64,000 bases of DNA from Mesorhizobium sp. M8A.F.Ca.ET.218.01.1.1 (GCF_004791165.1 NZ_SRUZ01000005.1:310001-374000), one strand, 5' to 3'. Counted from the first letter of the stretch, positions 1-10,711 are shown. Made by a program: numbers and translations. Notes: generated by a model not told the origin, from the letters alone.

Positions 1-1318
1 TGATGAAGGGAAGCGTCTCCAGCGACTGCATGACGCTGAGATCGTCGGCGGCATGCACGATCGGACAGGTGCAGTGGGTGATGAAATCGAGCTGGTCGGC
101 GGGAACGCGCTTGCGGTTGAGCTCGGTGAAATAGCTGAACATGCCGCCGCCGAGACGGAGGCCGGGAAAGGCGCGGCGGGCGGCCGCGTAGACGTCCTCG
201 AGCTGCGGACATGCCGGCCAGGGGCTGCCCGGCGGCGTCGACTGGCGGTCGACCGCGGGCGATACCGCGATGGCGTCCACCCGCAGGCCTACCTGGCGCA
301 GCATATTGGCGACGTCGGAAAGTTCGGCGTCGAGGTCGCCGGTGCAGGCGGCCACGCATTCGAGCGTCGTCGAAGCGGGATAGGCGGCGGCGAGTCGGGC
401 ATGGGCGCGCAGCGCGTCGAGACCGTGGCCGCGCGTCGGATCGAAATGGAAAATCAGCTGCCGGGGACCGAGCCTTCCCAGCAGCGGTAAATCGGCAAGT
501 GCCGCCTCCACATCCTCGGGATAGATGACGACGCCGATGTCAGGCAGCTTCGCGCCGGCTTGCCCAAGCTCGACGCGGACCGGCTCGGCCGGCACGGCCG
601 AGGCGGGCAGATTGGCGTCGCCTGCGATGCTCAGGCTGATGGTCTGACGAAGGGATTGCCTGGCCGGCAGCACATAGGGCCATGGCAGCGCCAGCGGCCG
701 CACATAGGTCTTGTAGGAGGCATCAGACCAGTTGCGCTGGTCTTCCATCTCGAATGTGTCGCCTTCCATCCGGCATTGCGCGACAACGCCGGGCCGCACC
801 TGATGCGTGATGGCGCGCAAATCCTTGAACGGCTGCCACGGGTCGATCAGATCGGGCAGTTCCGTCTCTTCCACGCTGCCGTCGGTGTGCTCCACCGTCA
901 CCGCGCTGCCGGCGAGGCCGGCGATCGGATGCAGGATGCAGAAGCCGCATCGGTTGGTCTCGAAATCGCTCTCCGGCAATGCGGTCACATCGAAGCTGAG
1001 ATTGCCGTCGGCGGACCCCTCGATCGTCGTGCGGAAGCCGAGCCGGCTGCCGCCCGGACCCGCACAGCTTGCCGCATAGCTGACGCGGAAGCCGCCATCG
1101 CGCTGGTCGATTGTGAGATCCGTCAGGACAGGCTCATAGGTGCCCCAGTCACGGTCGCGCACCACATAGGCGATGGCGCGCAGCACTTCGGAGCCGCCAT
1201 GGCGGATGGTGCGCAGGTTGCCGTTGACCAGCTCCGCGCTGAGCGCGCCGGCCTGCAGCAGGATAGGCGCCGCTTCGGCCGTCCCGGTGCCGTAGAGATG
1301 GAAAGCGTCGGCCGTCAT
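1..1318 (-). CDS. apnL: D-apionate lactonase, C-terminus cut by window edge
   Basis: The reading frame is open from ATG at 1318 to the left edge, about 439 codons, so roughly the N-terminal two thirds of a protein that is usually a little over 600 residues. Recognisable stretches include FCILHPIAGLAG, WQPFKDLRAITHQV and GDTFEMEDQRNWSDASYKTY, which I associate with the D-apionolactonase family that opens the lactone made by D-apiose dehydrogenase. The ATG overlaps the TGA of the dehydrogenase gene (ATGA), so the two are translationally coupled at the end of the importer operon. The assignment rests on family recognition plus context (ABC importer, Gfo/Idh dehydrogenase and ApnO next door). A different sugar lactonase is the main alternative. 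Confidence 0.72.
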   Translation of the reverse strand, partial: MTADAFHLYGTGTAEAAPILLQAGALSAELVNGNLRTIRHGGSEVLRAIAYVVRDRDWGTYEPVLTDLTIDQRDGGFRVSYAASCAGPGGSRLGFRTTIEGSADGNLSFDVTALPESDFETNRCGFCILHPIAGLAGSAVTVEHTDGSVEETELPDLIDPWQPFKDLRAITHQVRPGVVAQCRMEGDTFEMEDQRNWSDASYKTYVRPLALPWPYVLPARQSLRQTISLSIAGDANLPASAVPAEPVRVELGQAGAKLPDIGVVIYPEDVEAALADLPLLGRLGPRQLIFHFDPTRGHGLDALRAHARLAAAYPASTTLECVAACTGDLDAELSDVANMLRQVGLRVDAIAVSPAVDRQSTPPGSPWPACPQLEDVYAAARRAFPGLRLGGGMFSYFTELNRKRVPADQLDFITHCTCPIVHAADDLSVMQSLETLPFI

Positions 1319-2349
1319 TTCAGCAGGTCGTCGATCTGCACCGGCGCGCGGCTTTCGGCGCCGGCATAGGCTGCTTCGACGAGGGCGAACGTCCTCAGAT
1401 TGTCGGCTCCCGAGGTTGCCGGCTCCTTGCCGGATACGAGGCTGTCGACCCAGTGCTTCTGGATCGCCAGCACGCTTTCCTGGATGTTGTGCCATGGCCG
1501 CGAGGCCCAGGGCAGCAGCGGCGGCGAGACGTCCTTGACCGTGGTGCCGTTCTTGCCGGTGACGGTAAGCTGGTAGCCCTGCGCCAGCCGGATCGTGCCG
1601 TCGCTGCCGTCGAGTTCGACCAGTGTTTCCGGGAACGGCTCGGTGGCAAGCCTGGTGGCATAGCTGCAATCGACCACGGACGTCGCGCCGCCGGCGTGGT
1701 CCATGAGCATCGTCGCGACATCCTCGCCGGCGATCTTGGGATTGATGCGTGTGGTCCGCGCGGTCAGGCTCGTCACGTCGCCGAGCAGGAAACGGGCGAT
1801 GTCGAGGATGTGGATGCCGAGATCCTCAATGATGAAGCGTTTGCCCGTCGCCAGATAAGGCTGGCCGGAAAACACGTCATAGCCGGAGCGGAAGGAGATG
1901 CGTCCGAAGAACGGCGTGCCGATCTCGCCGCTGTCGAGCACGGCGCGCACCGCCTGGATCGGCGACTGCCAGCGAAAATTCTCATGCACCATCAGCGGCA
2001 CGCCGGCGTCCGTGCAGGCCTTCACCATCGCCTTGGCATCAGCGAGCGTCGGCGCGAAGGGTTTCTGGCAGATGACAGGGACGCGGTTCTCGGCCGCCAT
2101 CTCGACCAGCGGCCGATGGCTGCCCACGGTGGTGGCGATGTCTACGAAGTCGAGCTTTTCGGCCGCGAACATCGCCGCCGCGTCCGCATAGCGCCGCGCT
2201 ACGCCGAACTGATCGCCGACGATGCGCAGCCGTTCCGGATCGCGGTCGCAGATGGCGACGATCGAGGCGCCCTCGATGTCGCGCCAGGCATGCATCTGGT
2301 TGACGGCGAAGAAGCCGCAGCCGATCAGCGCTCCTCGCAACTCCGCCAT
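1315..2349 (-). CDS. apsD: D-apiose dehydrogenase, Gfo/Idh/MocA family
   Basis: A 344-residue NAD(P)-dependent sugar dehydrogenase. The Rossmann motif GALIGCGFFAVNQMHAW is at residues 6-22, the family EKP-like motif appears as CQKPFAP near residue 95, and the C-terminal Gfo/Idh barrel carries FIIEDLGIHILDIARFLLGDV. It should oxidise D-apiose at C1 to the lactone that the next gene hydrolyses. I chose the ATG at 2349 because it lies 2 bases after the permease stop; the frame stays open further upstream, but that part would lie inside the permease gene. The substrate is inferred from the company of ApnL and ApnO. Seen alone it could only be called a Gfo/Idh oxidoreductase. Confidence 0.75.
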   Translation of the reverse strand: MAELRGALIGCGFFAVNQMHAWRDIEGASIVAICDRDPERLRIVGDQFGVARRYADAAAMFAAEKLDFVDIATTVGSHRPLVEMAAENRVPVICQKPFAPTLADAKAMVKACTDAGVPLMVHENFRWQSPIQAVRAVLDSGEIGTPFFGRISFRSGYDVFSGQPYLATGKRFIIEDLGIHILDIARFLLGDVTSLTARTTRINPKIAGEDVATMLMDHAGGATSVVDCSYATRLATEPFPETLVELDGSDGTIRLAQGYQLTVTGKNGTTVKDVSPPLLPWASRPWHNIQESVLAIQKHWVDSLVSGKEPATSGADNLRTFALVEAAYAGAESRAPVQIDDLLK

Positions 2350-2351
2350 GA

Positions 2352-3415
2352 TCAGCCCGCCTTTGCCATCTGCATCAGGGTAACACGCTGCTGAAGCCGG
2401 CGCTGCGCCTGGTCGACGACGACGGCGACGATGATGACGAGGCCCTTGATCACCATTTGCCAAAACGAGCTCACCCCCATCATCACCAGCCCGTCCGACA
2501 GGATGCCGATGACGAAGGCGCCGACGATGGTGCCGCCGATCGTGCCGCGGCCGCCAGACATGGAGGTGCCGCCGAGCACCGCCGCCGCGATCGCGTTCAG
2601 TTCGAAGCTCTCGCCCGTCGCCGGGTGCGAAGCCATCAGCTCCGACGAGATGATCAGGCCGACGATCGCGGCGCAGAAGCCGGAAAACATGTAGACGAAC
2701 ATCTTGACCATGTTGACGCGCACGCCCGAGATCCGGGCTGCGCGCTCATTGCCGCCGACGGCGAAGATGTGGCGACCGAGCGGGGTGTAGCGGGCGAGGT
2801 AGGCGGCCCCCAGCGCCGCCACGACCAGGATCCAGATCGATACCGGCAGGCCGAGGAGCCGGCCAGCGCCGAGGAAGCCGAAGCCGGTGGTGCCCAATTC
2901 CGGCTTGCCGACCAGGTTGGGAAAGGTGCGGCCGTCGGAGGACAGCAGCGCGAAACCGCGCGCCACATAGAGCACGCCCAGCGTGGCGATGAAGGGCGCG
3001 ACGTTGAGCCTGGTGATCAGCAGGCCGTTGACGGCGCCGATCGTTATGCCGACCAGAAGCGTGATCAGGATGATCTCGAAGACGTTGAAATAGACGGTGT
3101 AGCCGATCTGCAGGTCGATGCCGTTCAGCACGAGATAGCCGGCCACCATGCCGCACAGGCCGACGATCGAGCCGACCGAAAGGTCGATGCCGCCGGTGAT
3201 GATGACGAAGGTCATGCCCATGGCGAGGAAGGCGTTGAGCGCGACGTGCTTGGCCATTAGGATCAGGTTCGCCGCCGACAGGAAGTTCGGCGCGGCGATC
3301 GAGAAGAACACCAGCACCGCGATCAGCGCGATGAAGGTCCGAAGCTTCATCAGCGTCAGCAACGCGGAGCCGCTGGAGGCGGAAGGAGCGGCCGCCTTGG
3401 CCGGAATGTCAGTCA

Positions 3416-3416
<1 letters not shown>
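2352..3416 (-). CDS. Sugar ABC transporter permease, RbsC family (probable D-apiose importer)
   Basis: A 354-residue inner-membrane protein with about ten hydrophobic segments after a short alanine-rich N-terminus. It has the RbsC/BPD_transp_2 hallmarks: ITGGIDLSVGSIVGL near residue 90, RYTPLGRHIFAVGGNERAARISG near 230 and AIAAAVLGGTSMSGGRGTIGGT near 290. It forms the channel with the ATPase upstream. Its ATG at 3416 overlaps the ATPase TGA, and apsD follows after 2 bases, so it sits inside a tightly coupled operon. Substrate is inferred from context. Confidence 0.88.
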
Positions 3417-4968
<1,552 letters not shown>

Positions 4969-4972
<4 letters not shown>

Positions 4973-5613
4973 GGCCTCGGCCCGATCTCGGCCTCCGCCG
5001 GCGTCACAAGGGGCAGGTCCTGGCCGCCTTCGATCGTATAGGCGCCGAGCACCTTGGCGGTCCGGCCCTCAAGTGCCTCGCGCGGCAGTTTGGACAGCAC
5101 GGTCTTGTCGGCATAGGCGTTGAAGGCCTTCCCGAACTGGGCGAAGTCGATCTGGTTGGTGAAGTCGTTGAACTGGACGAAATCGAGGCTGTCCCGCAAC
5201 GCCGTGCCGCGCATGGCCGGCCCGATCTGGACGCGCGCATCGGCCTTGCCGTCGCCGTCCACGTCGATATCCATCGTGCCCGCCCGCGACTGCGTGTTGG
5301 CAGTGATGATCTTGCCCTCGACTCGGACCGCGAAGGTCCATGGCGAATTCGTCTGCTTCCTGGGATTGCCGTATTTGGCGCCGGCCGCCGCCGGATCGGT
5401 TTTCGCCAGCGCCTGGACTTCGGCCAACGGTCCGGCCTTCTGGACGAGATAGGGGATGACCTTCGAGGCCCAGATGTCCTCGACCATCTTGTCTGGGTTG
5501 AAGGCAGGCGCACTATTTTCGCTCCGCGCCATTGGCGTCGGCAGGATCTTGCAGCCGCTCAGGCCAAGGCCAGCGAGCGCGGCGAGAGTTAGCCAGGTCA
5601 ATGTCTTCGGCAT
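4969..5613 (-). CDS. DUF2291 lipoprotein of a sugar ABC operon
   Basis: About 214 residues. An N-terminal hydrophobic segment ends in a lipobox-like LGLSGC (Cys about residue 21), so it is probably a lipoprotein. The body contains WASKVIPYLVQKAGPLAEV and WTFAVRVEGKIITANTQSRAG, as in the DUF2291 family that regularly sits between binding protein and ATPase in ribose-like ABC operons. Its role is unknown; an accessory to the importer is a reasonable guess. Its stop overlaps the ATPase start. The start is uncertain: ATG at 5613 gives a conventional signal peptide, and GTG at 5628 would add five residues. Neither has a clear Shine-Dalgarno sequence. Confidence 0.78.
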
Positions 5614-5645
5614 GGCGATCAAAAGCACCCGGAACGTGAATGGAG

Positions 5646-5675
5646 GCGAGGGGCGAACCTGGGTCCGCCCCTCGC
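5646..5675 (-). promoter_or_regulatory. Intercistronic stem-loop after the binding-protein gene
   Basis: Perfect 10-bp arms (GCGAGGGGCG and CGCCCCTCGC) around a 10-base loop lie between the binding-protein stop (5693) and the DUF2291 gene. There is no T-tract on the minus strand. It is more likely an mRNA-stabilising or partial-attenuation hairpin that keeps binding-protein message abundant than a full terminator. Confidence 0.55.
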
Positions 5676-5692
5676 AATTATAGCGCGCCGGC

Positions 5693-6634
5693 TCAGTTCT
5701 TCAGCGCGAAGGTTTCGAGCTTGGCGGCATTGTCGCCGTTGATGAGCACGCAGTCCATCAACTGCTTTTCCTTCTCGGGCGACTTCTTGTTCTTGATGAA
5801 GTCGCTGGCCTGTTCGACCGCCATCTGCGCCTGGGCGTAGGCCGGCTGCAGCACGGTCGCCTTGATGCCGCCGGAGGTGATGGAATCGCGCACGTCGTTC
5901 GAACCGTCGAAGCCGACGACGATGACATCCTTGCGGTTCGCGGCCGCGAGCGCCGCATAGGCGCCCATCGCCATCGTGTCGTTGCCGGAGATGACGCCCT
6001 TGATGTCGGGATTGGCCTGGAGGATCGATTCCATCTTGGAATAGGCCTCGGTCTGGCTCCAGTTGGCCGACTGCTGCGCGACCATCTTCAGGTCCGGATA
6101 GTCGTCGATGACATCATGATAGCCCTTGGAGCGGATGCCGGCATTGGTGTCGGATTCCTTGCCGACCAGCTCGACGAAATTGCCCTTCTCGCCCATTAGC
6201 TTGACGAACTCCTGCGCGCCGAGCTGCGCGCCCTGGTAATTGTTAGAGACGATCTGCGCCACGGCGACGCCGGTGGCGTTGATCTCGCGGTCGATCAGGA
6301 AGGAGGGAATGCCGGCGTCCTTGGCCTTCTGCACAGCGGCGACGGTCGCGTCGGCACCGGCATTGTCGAGGATGATCGCCTTGGCGCCGCGGCCGATCGC
6401 GGTGTCGATCAGTTGGGACTGCTTGTTGGCGTCGTCGTCATGCACCAGCACCAGCGCCTCGTAGCCGAGTTCCTTGGCCTTGGCTTCGGCGCCGACGGCT
6501 TCCGCCTTGAAGAACGGATTGTCGTGCGATGGGGTGATGATGGCGATGAGGTCGGCCGCGTAGGCGGGCATCGCCGTGCCGATTGCCAGCACACCTGCGA
6601 AGGCGGCAAGCGTCATTCTGCGTGTCAGTTTCAT
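5693..6634 (-). CDS. Sugar ABC transporter substrate-binding protein (probable D-apiose binding)
   Basis: A 313-residue periplasmic protein of the RbsB/Peripla_BP_4 family. It has a Sec signal peptide (KLTRRM, hydrophobic core, cleavage near AYA-AD at about residue 23). The mature part contains ITPSHDNPFFKAEAVGAEAKAKELGY, IILDNAGADATVAAVQKAKDAGIP and GVISGNDTMAMGAYAALAA. ATG at 6634 was chosen over the longer frame because AGGGAGGA lies about 6 bases upstream and a signal peptide follows directly. It is the first gene of the import and oxidation operon, after a leader of about 195 bases from the proposed promoter. Apiose specificity is inferred from the downstream enzymes. Confidence 0.88.
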   Translation of the reverse strand: MKLTRRMTLAAFAGVLAIGTAMPAYAADLIAIITPSHDNPFFKAEAVGAEAKAKELGYEALVLVHDDDANKQSQLIDTAIGRGAKAIILDNAGADATVAAVQKAKDAGIPSFLIDREINATGVAVAQIVSNNYQGAQLGAQEFVKLMGEKGNFVELVGKESDTNAGIRSKGYHDVIDDYPDLKMVAQQSANWSQTEAYSKMESILQANPDIKGVISGNDTMAMGAYAALAAANRKDVIVVGFDGSNDVRDSITSGGIKATVLQPAYAQAQMAVEQASDFIKNKKSPEKEKQLMDCVLINGDNAAKLETFALKN

Positions 6635-6835
6635 GAAGTCCTCCCTTTGAAAAATCTGTGCCTCGGTCGTCGAGGCGACTGCATCTGAATTCGTCAGGCC
6701 GCGGAGAATGCGGACCACTTCGGCTCAAGCCGTCGATCGGCTTCTTCAGAGCCGATCCGCGCTCCCGTTCCCCGCCATCCTCCACTCGTCCCGGCTCGAA
6801 CTCCCAGCGAAGCGTGCCCGATCCGAGCCAGCAAC

Positions 6836-6863
6836 AATTTAGCCAACTGGTATGATGAGTCAA
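6836..6863 (-). promoter_or_regulatory. Proposed promoter of the apiose import operon
   Basis: On the minus strand, TTGACT (6863-6858) is followed after 16 bases by TAAATT (6841-6836), a fair sigma-70-like pair. The -35 hexamer and most of the spacer lie inside the 21-bp operator at 6846-6866. The leader contains a possible hairpin at 6735-6757 (8-bp arms). Prediction by eye. Confidence 0.45.
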
Positions 6864-6866
6864 CCA
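6846..6866. promoter_or_regulatory. Candidate operator, copy 1 (apiose locus)
   Basis: This 21-bp site starts ACTGGTATGAT and ends ACCA, giving a TGGT...ACCA dyad. It matches the site at 7781-7801 at 18 of 21 positions. It overlaps the proposed promoter of the binding-protein operon. The TGGT/ACCA half-sites resemble GntR (FadR-like) operators, but no regulator gene is visible in the window. Confidence 0.6.
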
Positions 6867-6871
6867 CAAAT

Positions 6872-6890
6872 TCAGGTGATATGTACCTGA
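6872..6890. promoter_or_regulatory. Inverted repeat between apnO and the importer operon
   Basis: TCAGGT and ACCTGA arms (6 bp each, perfect) flank a 7-base AT-rich spacer, directly after the apnO stop and upstream of the proposed promoter. It could be a second regulator or activator site. Nothing else supports a role. Confidence 0.35.
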
Positions 6891-6898
6891 TGACTCGT

Positions 6899-7726
6899 TC
6901 AGGTAATCCGCTGGATGCTGGCCGCGATCTCTTCCGGCTCGAAGACGCGCTTCCAGTCGTCGCGCATCAGCACCGGCTTGCCGAACTCGATCGCCTTGTT
7001 GCATGCATCGGAGAACACGCCCTGGGTCTCACCGAAGATGACGGCGCCGAGCACGTTCATGTGGCCAAGCAGGAAATCGAGCGCCGCCTGCTGGTCGACG
7101 CCGCGCGCCACGACCTCGTCGACCGCTTCCTTCATGACGACCAGCAGCGAGGCGCACACGGTTTCCGAAAGGCCTGGCTCGAGCAGCGCCATCTGTTCGA
7201 CGGAAACGCGGTGCGAGCGCATCACCGGCGCCCAGATGATCTTGGCGATGGCCTCGCCCTTGGCATAGTCGGCTTCCGGTCCCTGCATCAGCGCGCTGAC
7301 CATGTGCTGCTTTGCCTTGACGCCGCCGAAATAGTCCTTCTTGGCCGCCATGTCGGTCTCGTCGTTGAAGATCGGCGGATGGCAGGGATGGGTGACGAAG
7401 TAGGTCAGGTCGGGACGATCGGGCAAATGGCCGGCGAAGGGTGCTGCGGCATCGAGCACGATCACCATCGTGCCCGGCGCAAGCTTGCTCTCGATGCCGG
7501 CCGCGACCTTGCCGATATGAGTGTCCGGCACGGCCAGGATCACCACGTCGGCGCCTTTCAGCGCCTCGTCGGCGCTGACCGTATCGAAGCCCAGTCCGGT
7601 CTTCAGCCGCTCACGCCCAGCCTCGCTGACCTCGACATGGCGGATCGTGTAGGGCGAGCCGCGGAAATTGGTCGAAAGGCGGTATCCCATTTTGCCGCCG
7701 GCACCGAACAGCGCGATCGTCGTCAT
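6899..7726 (-). CDS. apnO: D-apionate oxidoisomerase
   Basis: A 275-residue NAD(P)-dependent enzyme. The Rossmann motif IALFGAGGKMGYRLSTNF is at residues 4-21, followed by ADVVILAVPDTHIGKVA and FVTHPCHPPIFND, with an all-helical 6-phosphogluconate-dehydrogenase-like C-terminal half. This matches the ApnO family, which converts D-apionate to 3-oxo-isoapionate. It has its own upstream operator and a TATATA-type -10 (7776-7781), so it appears to be a separate unit co-regulated with the importer operon. ATG at 7726 follows GGGAGCAAGGG. The next enzymes of the pathway (3-oxo-isoapionate kinase and decarboxylase or transcarboxylase) are not in the window; they could lie beyond the left edge. Confidence 0.78.
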   Translation of the reverse strand: MTTIALFGAGGKMGYRLSTNFRGSPYTIRHVEVSEAGRERLKTGLGFDTVSADEALKGADVVILAVPDTHIGKVAAGIESKLAPGTMVIVLDAAAPFAGHLPDRPDLTYFVTHPCHPPIFNDETDMAAKKDYFGGVKAKQHMVSALMQGPEADYAKGEAIAKIIWAPVMRSHRVSVEQMALLEPGLSETVCASLLVVMKEAVDEVVARGVDQQAALDFLLGHMNVLGAVIFGETQGVFSDACNKAIEFGKPVLMRDDWKRVFEPEEIAASIQRIT

Positions 7727-7780
7727 CTAGCCCTTGCTCCCTGGTCTTGAACGATGGCTTAGCCGATCGTTGCCTTATAT

Positions 7781-7801
7781 ACTGGTATGATCACTCTACC
7801 A
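7781..7801. promoter_or_regulatory. Candidate operator, copy 2, upstream of apnO
   Basis: It begins ACTGGTATGAT like the site at 6846 and carries a TGGTA-N9-TACCA dyad, 54 bases upstream of the apnO ATG. It directly abuts a minus-strand TATATA (7781-7776) that would serve as the apnO -10 box. Two near-identical sites in front of two units of the same pathway make a shared regulator likely. Confidence 0.6.
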
Positions 7802-8276
7802 CGTTTTGGCAAGAGGAAATCATCATCCGTCTGTCATTCCGGGCGGACCGCCTCGGGCGTCCGGATCGGATTTCACCGCGTCGCCGTCGCGTGCTGTAGA
7901 AGGCGGCCCGTCGCGACGGCACTTTCCAGCCCGGCATCGCCAGATCGAGGAGAGCAACGATATCCTGGACGATGTCCCGCGCGCCCCACGGCAGACCGCC
8001 GGTCTGTATGTGTGGTGATGATGGGGACGTGCAGGCTGGCGAACAGGTGGCGACGGCGCTTGTCGATCCGCTGAAGATCAACGTGCCTTATTAGCCTGCC
8101 CGCGATTGGAGTGCCTGAAGCGTCATGGTCCCCGGCCGCCAAAACACGCCCATGGATGCCATTATTCGCGGCGGCCCGCGGTGCTCACCGCACTTTGTCA
8201 GCGTGCTGGAGATCGCCAGGCGGCACGGCCCGGACCGTGAACGTTTGGTTCTGAACGCGCGCCTTCGCGCAACCGA
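7802..8276. other. Intergenic stretch with no convincing gene
   Basis: About 475 bases between the apnO promoter and the mtnA stop. Every frame is short and lacks a recognisable motif. One plus-strand frame ending near 8094 (…GDVQAGEQVATALVDPLKINVPY) reads like a gene's C-terminus and may be a decayed remnant, but nothing upstream continues it. No clear mtnA terminator was seen. Confidence 0.4.
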
Positions 8277-9371
8277 TTATCCCCGCTCGGGGAACATCGC
8301 CCTCAGCCCTTCGCGCGAGGCCTTGGCGATGCCGCGCTCGGTGATCAGTCCGGTCACCAGCCGTGCCGGCGTCACGTCGAAGGCGGGGTTCCTTGCCGGC
8401 GTCGCTTCGGGCGACACACGCACCTGGGCGATCTCGCCCTTGGCGGTTTTGCCCCAGACCAGCGACACCTCGTCGCCCGAGCGCTCCTCGATCGGGATTT
8501 CAGCGAGGCCGTCGCCCACTGTCCAGTCGATGGTGGGAGAGGGCAGCGCGACGTAGAACGGCACGTCATTGTCGGCGGCGGCGAGCGCCTTCAGATAGGT
8601 GCCGATCTTGTTGCAGACATCGCCATCGGCAGTCGTGCGGTCGGTGCCGACGATGACCATGTCGATCGCGCCGCGCTGCATCAGATGGCCGCCGGCATTG
8701 TCGACGATCAGCGTGTGCGGCACGCCGTGGCCGGCCATCTCCCAGGCGGTCAGTTGGGCACCCTGGTTGCGTGGGCGTGTTTCATCGACATAGACATGGA
8801 CTGGAATGCCGGCCTCGACGGCGAGATAGATGGGTGAAGTGGCTGTGCCGTAGTCGACGGTCGCCAGCCAGCCGGCATTGCAGTGGGTGAGGATATTGAC
8901 CGTCTCGCCCGGCTGTTTGCGCGCCGCGATCGCCTTGATGATTTCAAGGCCGTTCTTGCCAATGGCGCGGTTCAGCCCAACGTCCTCGTCGGCGATTTCA
9001 CTGGCGCGCCGGTAGGCGGCCGTGGCGCGTTTTTCTGGCGGCAACGGCCGCAGGAAACGCCGCATCTCGTCCAGCGCCCAGCGCAGGTTGATCGCCGTCG
9101 GTCGTGTCTCGTGCAGCGTTTCCCAGACGGCATCGAGCGCTTCGTCGGATGCGTCATCCGTCATCTGCATGGCGACGCCATAGGCCGCGGTGACTCCGAT
9201 CAGCGGTGCGCCGCGCACCCACATGTCGCGGATCGCGGTGGCGACGCCGGCGACCGTGCCGAGCTTCTCGATGCGGAATTCATGCGGCAGCCAGCGCTGG
9301 TCGATGATCTCCACCGAGCGGCCGTCGCCGCTGAGCCAGATGGTCCGATAGTGGCGGTCGCCGACGTTCAA
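8277..9371 (-). CDS. mtnA: S-methyl-5-thioribose-1-phosphate isomerase
   Basis: A 364-residue cytosolic aldose-ketose isomerase of the eIF2B-like MtnA family. It converts methylthioribose-1-phosphate to methylthioribulose-1-phosphate; some homologues also act on 5-deoxyribose-1-phosphate. It shows MWVRGAPLIGVTAAYGVA near residue 50, the catalytic-Cys motif LTHCNAGWLAT near 160 and the catalytic-Asp motif VIVGTDRTTADGDVCNKIGTY near 240. The start is TTG at 9371, supported by AGGAGAACAGCA just upstream. This TTG overlaps the mtnK TGA, so the pair is translationally coupled. Confidence 0.93.
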   Translation of the reverse strand: MNVGDRHYRTIWLSGDGRSVEIIDQRWLPHEFRIEKLGTVAGVATAIRDMWVRGAPLIGVTAAYGVAMQMTDDASDEALDAVWETLHETRPTAINLRWALDEMRRFLRPLPPEKRATAAYRRASEIADEDVGLNRAIGKNGLEIIKAIAARKQPGETVNILTHCNAGWLATVDYGTATSPIYLAVEAGIPVHVYVDETRPRNQGAQLTAWEMAGHGVPHTLIVDNAGGHLMQRGAIDMVIVGTDRTTADGDVCNKIGTYLKALAAADNDVPFYVALPSPTIDWTVGDGLAEIPIEERSGDEVSLVWGKTAKGEIAQVRVSPEATPARNPAFDVTPARLVTGLITERGIAKASREGLRAMFPERG

Positions 9372-10639
9372 ATGCTGTTCTCCTGTTCGATCAGCGCGGC
9401 CAGGTTGTTGACCTCGTCAATGCTGTGAATCTGGTGCCGGTTGACGGCGATGTGGCGGCCGAATTTCAGCGCCTTCGCCTCACAACTGGCGCGTAGGTCT
9501 TCATCGGCAATGGTCTCGAAGTCGGCATTGTGGGCGAGGCCGAGGATGCGTCTGTGCACCTCGATGCCGGCAAAACCGAGCAAATCGGTCCAGATCTGGT
9601 GCAGCACATGGTCGAGCGCCTGCTCGGCGGCGAGTATGTCGCCCTGATCCTCGAACAGGGTCTTCTGGTAGAGCATGCCGGTGCGCTCGGTGCGCCACAG
9701 ATGCGAGAACTCGGCGCGAAACACCGCCCAGGTCTCGACGACGACATCGAGCAGATAGGCGCGCATGGCATCGCGCTTGCCTTTCTGCTCATGTCCGCGT
9801 TGCGAGAAGAAGGACATCCAGAAATTGGCGAGCAGCATGCCGACATCGAAGGCCATCGGACCGTAGAAGGCGAACTCCGGATCGATCATCCGCGTTTCCT
9901 GGTCGGTGACCATGATCGAGCCGGAATGCAGGTCGCCATGTAGAAGCGTCTCGGCATTGGCGGCAAAGATATGCTTCAGCCGCTGTGCCTCGACCTTGAG
10001 GTCGCGGTCGGCCCGCAACTCGGCAACCAACGCGTCGAGCTGCGGGCTGGTGTGGCGGTTCATCTTGGCGTCGAAATAGGGGTCTGAGAATACGAGATTC
10101 TCGGTGATGTCGCAGAGTTCGACATTGTCCGCGAACAGCGCCAGGTCGGCCTTGCGCTCTTTGGTCGCCATCGACAGGTCGGAACCGCGGAACAGGGTGC
10201 GGGCCATGAACAGGCCGATATCCCGGGCAATGTTCGGCAACTGCCGGCCCTCGATCAGCGCCCGCCGCAGGATGATGTGCGGCGACAGATATTCCATGAT
10301 GATCAGCGCCTGGGTCTCGTCGAAGTAATAGATCGCCGGCACCGAGCCCGGCGCACGCGCCTCTTGCCGGGTCAACGCGTGATACTCGAAGAAGGAGCGC
10401 TTCAGGGGCAGCGGCCAGCTGTCACCGACGAGGCGGACATAGGGCAGGGCCTGCTTGACGATGGCGCCGCCACTGGCGCCTTCGACGATGAACACCAGGT
10501 TCAGATTGCCGTCCCCGACTTCGCGGACTTTCCAGGCGCTGGCGTCCCCGCCGATCTTCGCGCACAGCGCTTCGTTCGTGCCGAGACGTGTTGCGAGCGT
10601 CTCCACCGACAATGCTTCGAATGGCAATTTCCCAGTCAT
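9368..10639 (-). CDS. mtnK: S-methyl-5-thioribose kinase
   Basis: A 423-residue kinase that phosphorylates methylthioribose at C1 using ATP. Kinase motifs are LLHGDLHSGSIMV (catalytic loop) and RMIDPEFAFYGPMAFDVGML (metal-binding loop), both typical of MtnK. ATG at 10639 follows GGGAGGG at good spacing; the frame is open further upstream but runs into the divergent promoter. No mtnB, mtnC, mtnD or mtnE lies nearby, so this is not the classic aerobic methionine salvage pathway. With the aldolase at 14533-16587 it fits a DHAP-shunt-type route. Confidence 0.93.
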   Translation of the reverse strand: MTGKLPFEALSVETLATRLGTNEALCAKIGGDASAWKVREVGDGNLNLVFIVEGASGGAIVKQALPYVRLVGDSWPLPLKRSFFEYHALTRQEARAPGSVPAIYYFDETQALIIMEYLSPHIILRRALIEGRQLPNIARDIGLFMARTLFRGSDLSMATKERKADLALFADNVELCDITENLVFSDPYFDAKMNRHTSPQLDALVAELRADRDLKVEAQRLKHIFAANAETLLHGDLHSGSIMVTDQETRMIDPEFAFYGPMAFDVGMLLANFWMSFFSQRGHEQKGKRDAMRAYLLDVVVETWAVFRAEFSHLWRTERTGMLYQKTLFEDQGDILAAEQALDHVLHQIWTDLLGFAGIEVHRRILGLAHNADFETIADEDLRASCEAKALKFGRHIAVNRHQIHSIDEVNNLAALIEQENSI

Positions 10640-10711
10640 CCTCGTCCCTCCCGCCTGTGTGCTCCGATCATAAGGGAGCCTTGGCGGCGGGGCCAAGCTA
10701 GGAAGCTGTCT

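Noticed and set aside
7873..8142. Short open frames on both strands between apnO and mtnA
   Set aside because: No ribosome-binding site, no motif, and Arg-rich composition typical of random GC-rich frames. At most a decayed remnant.
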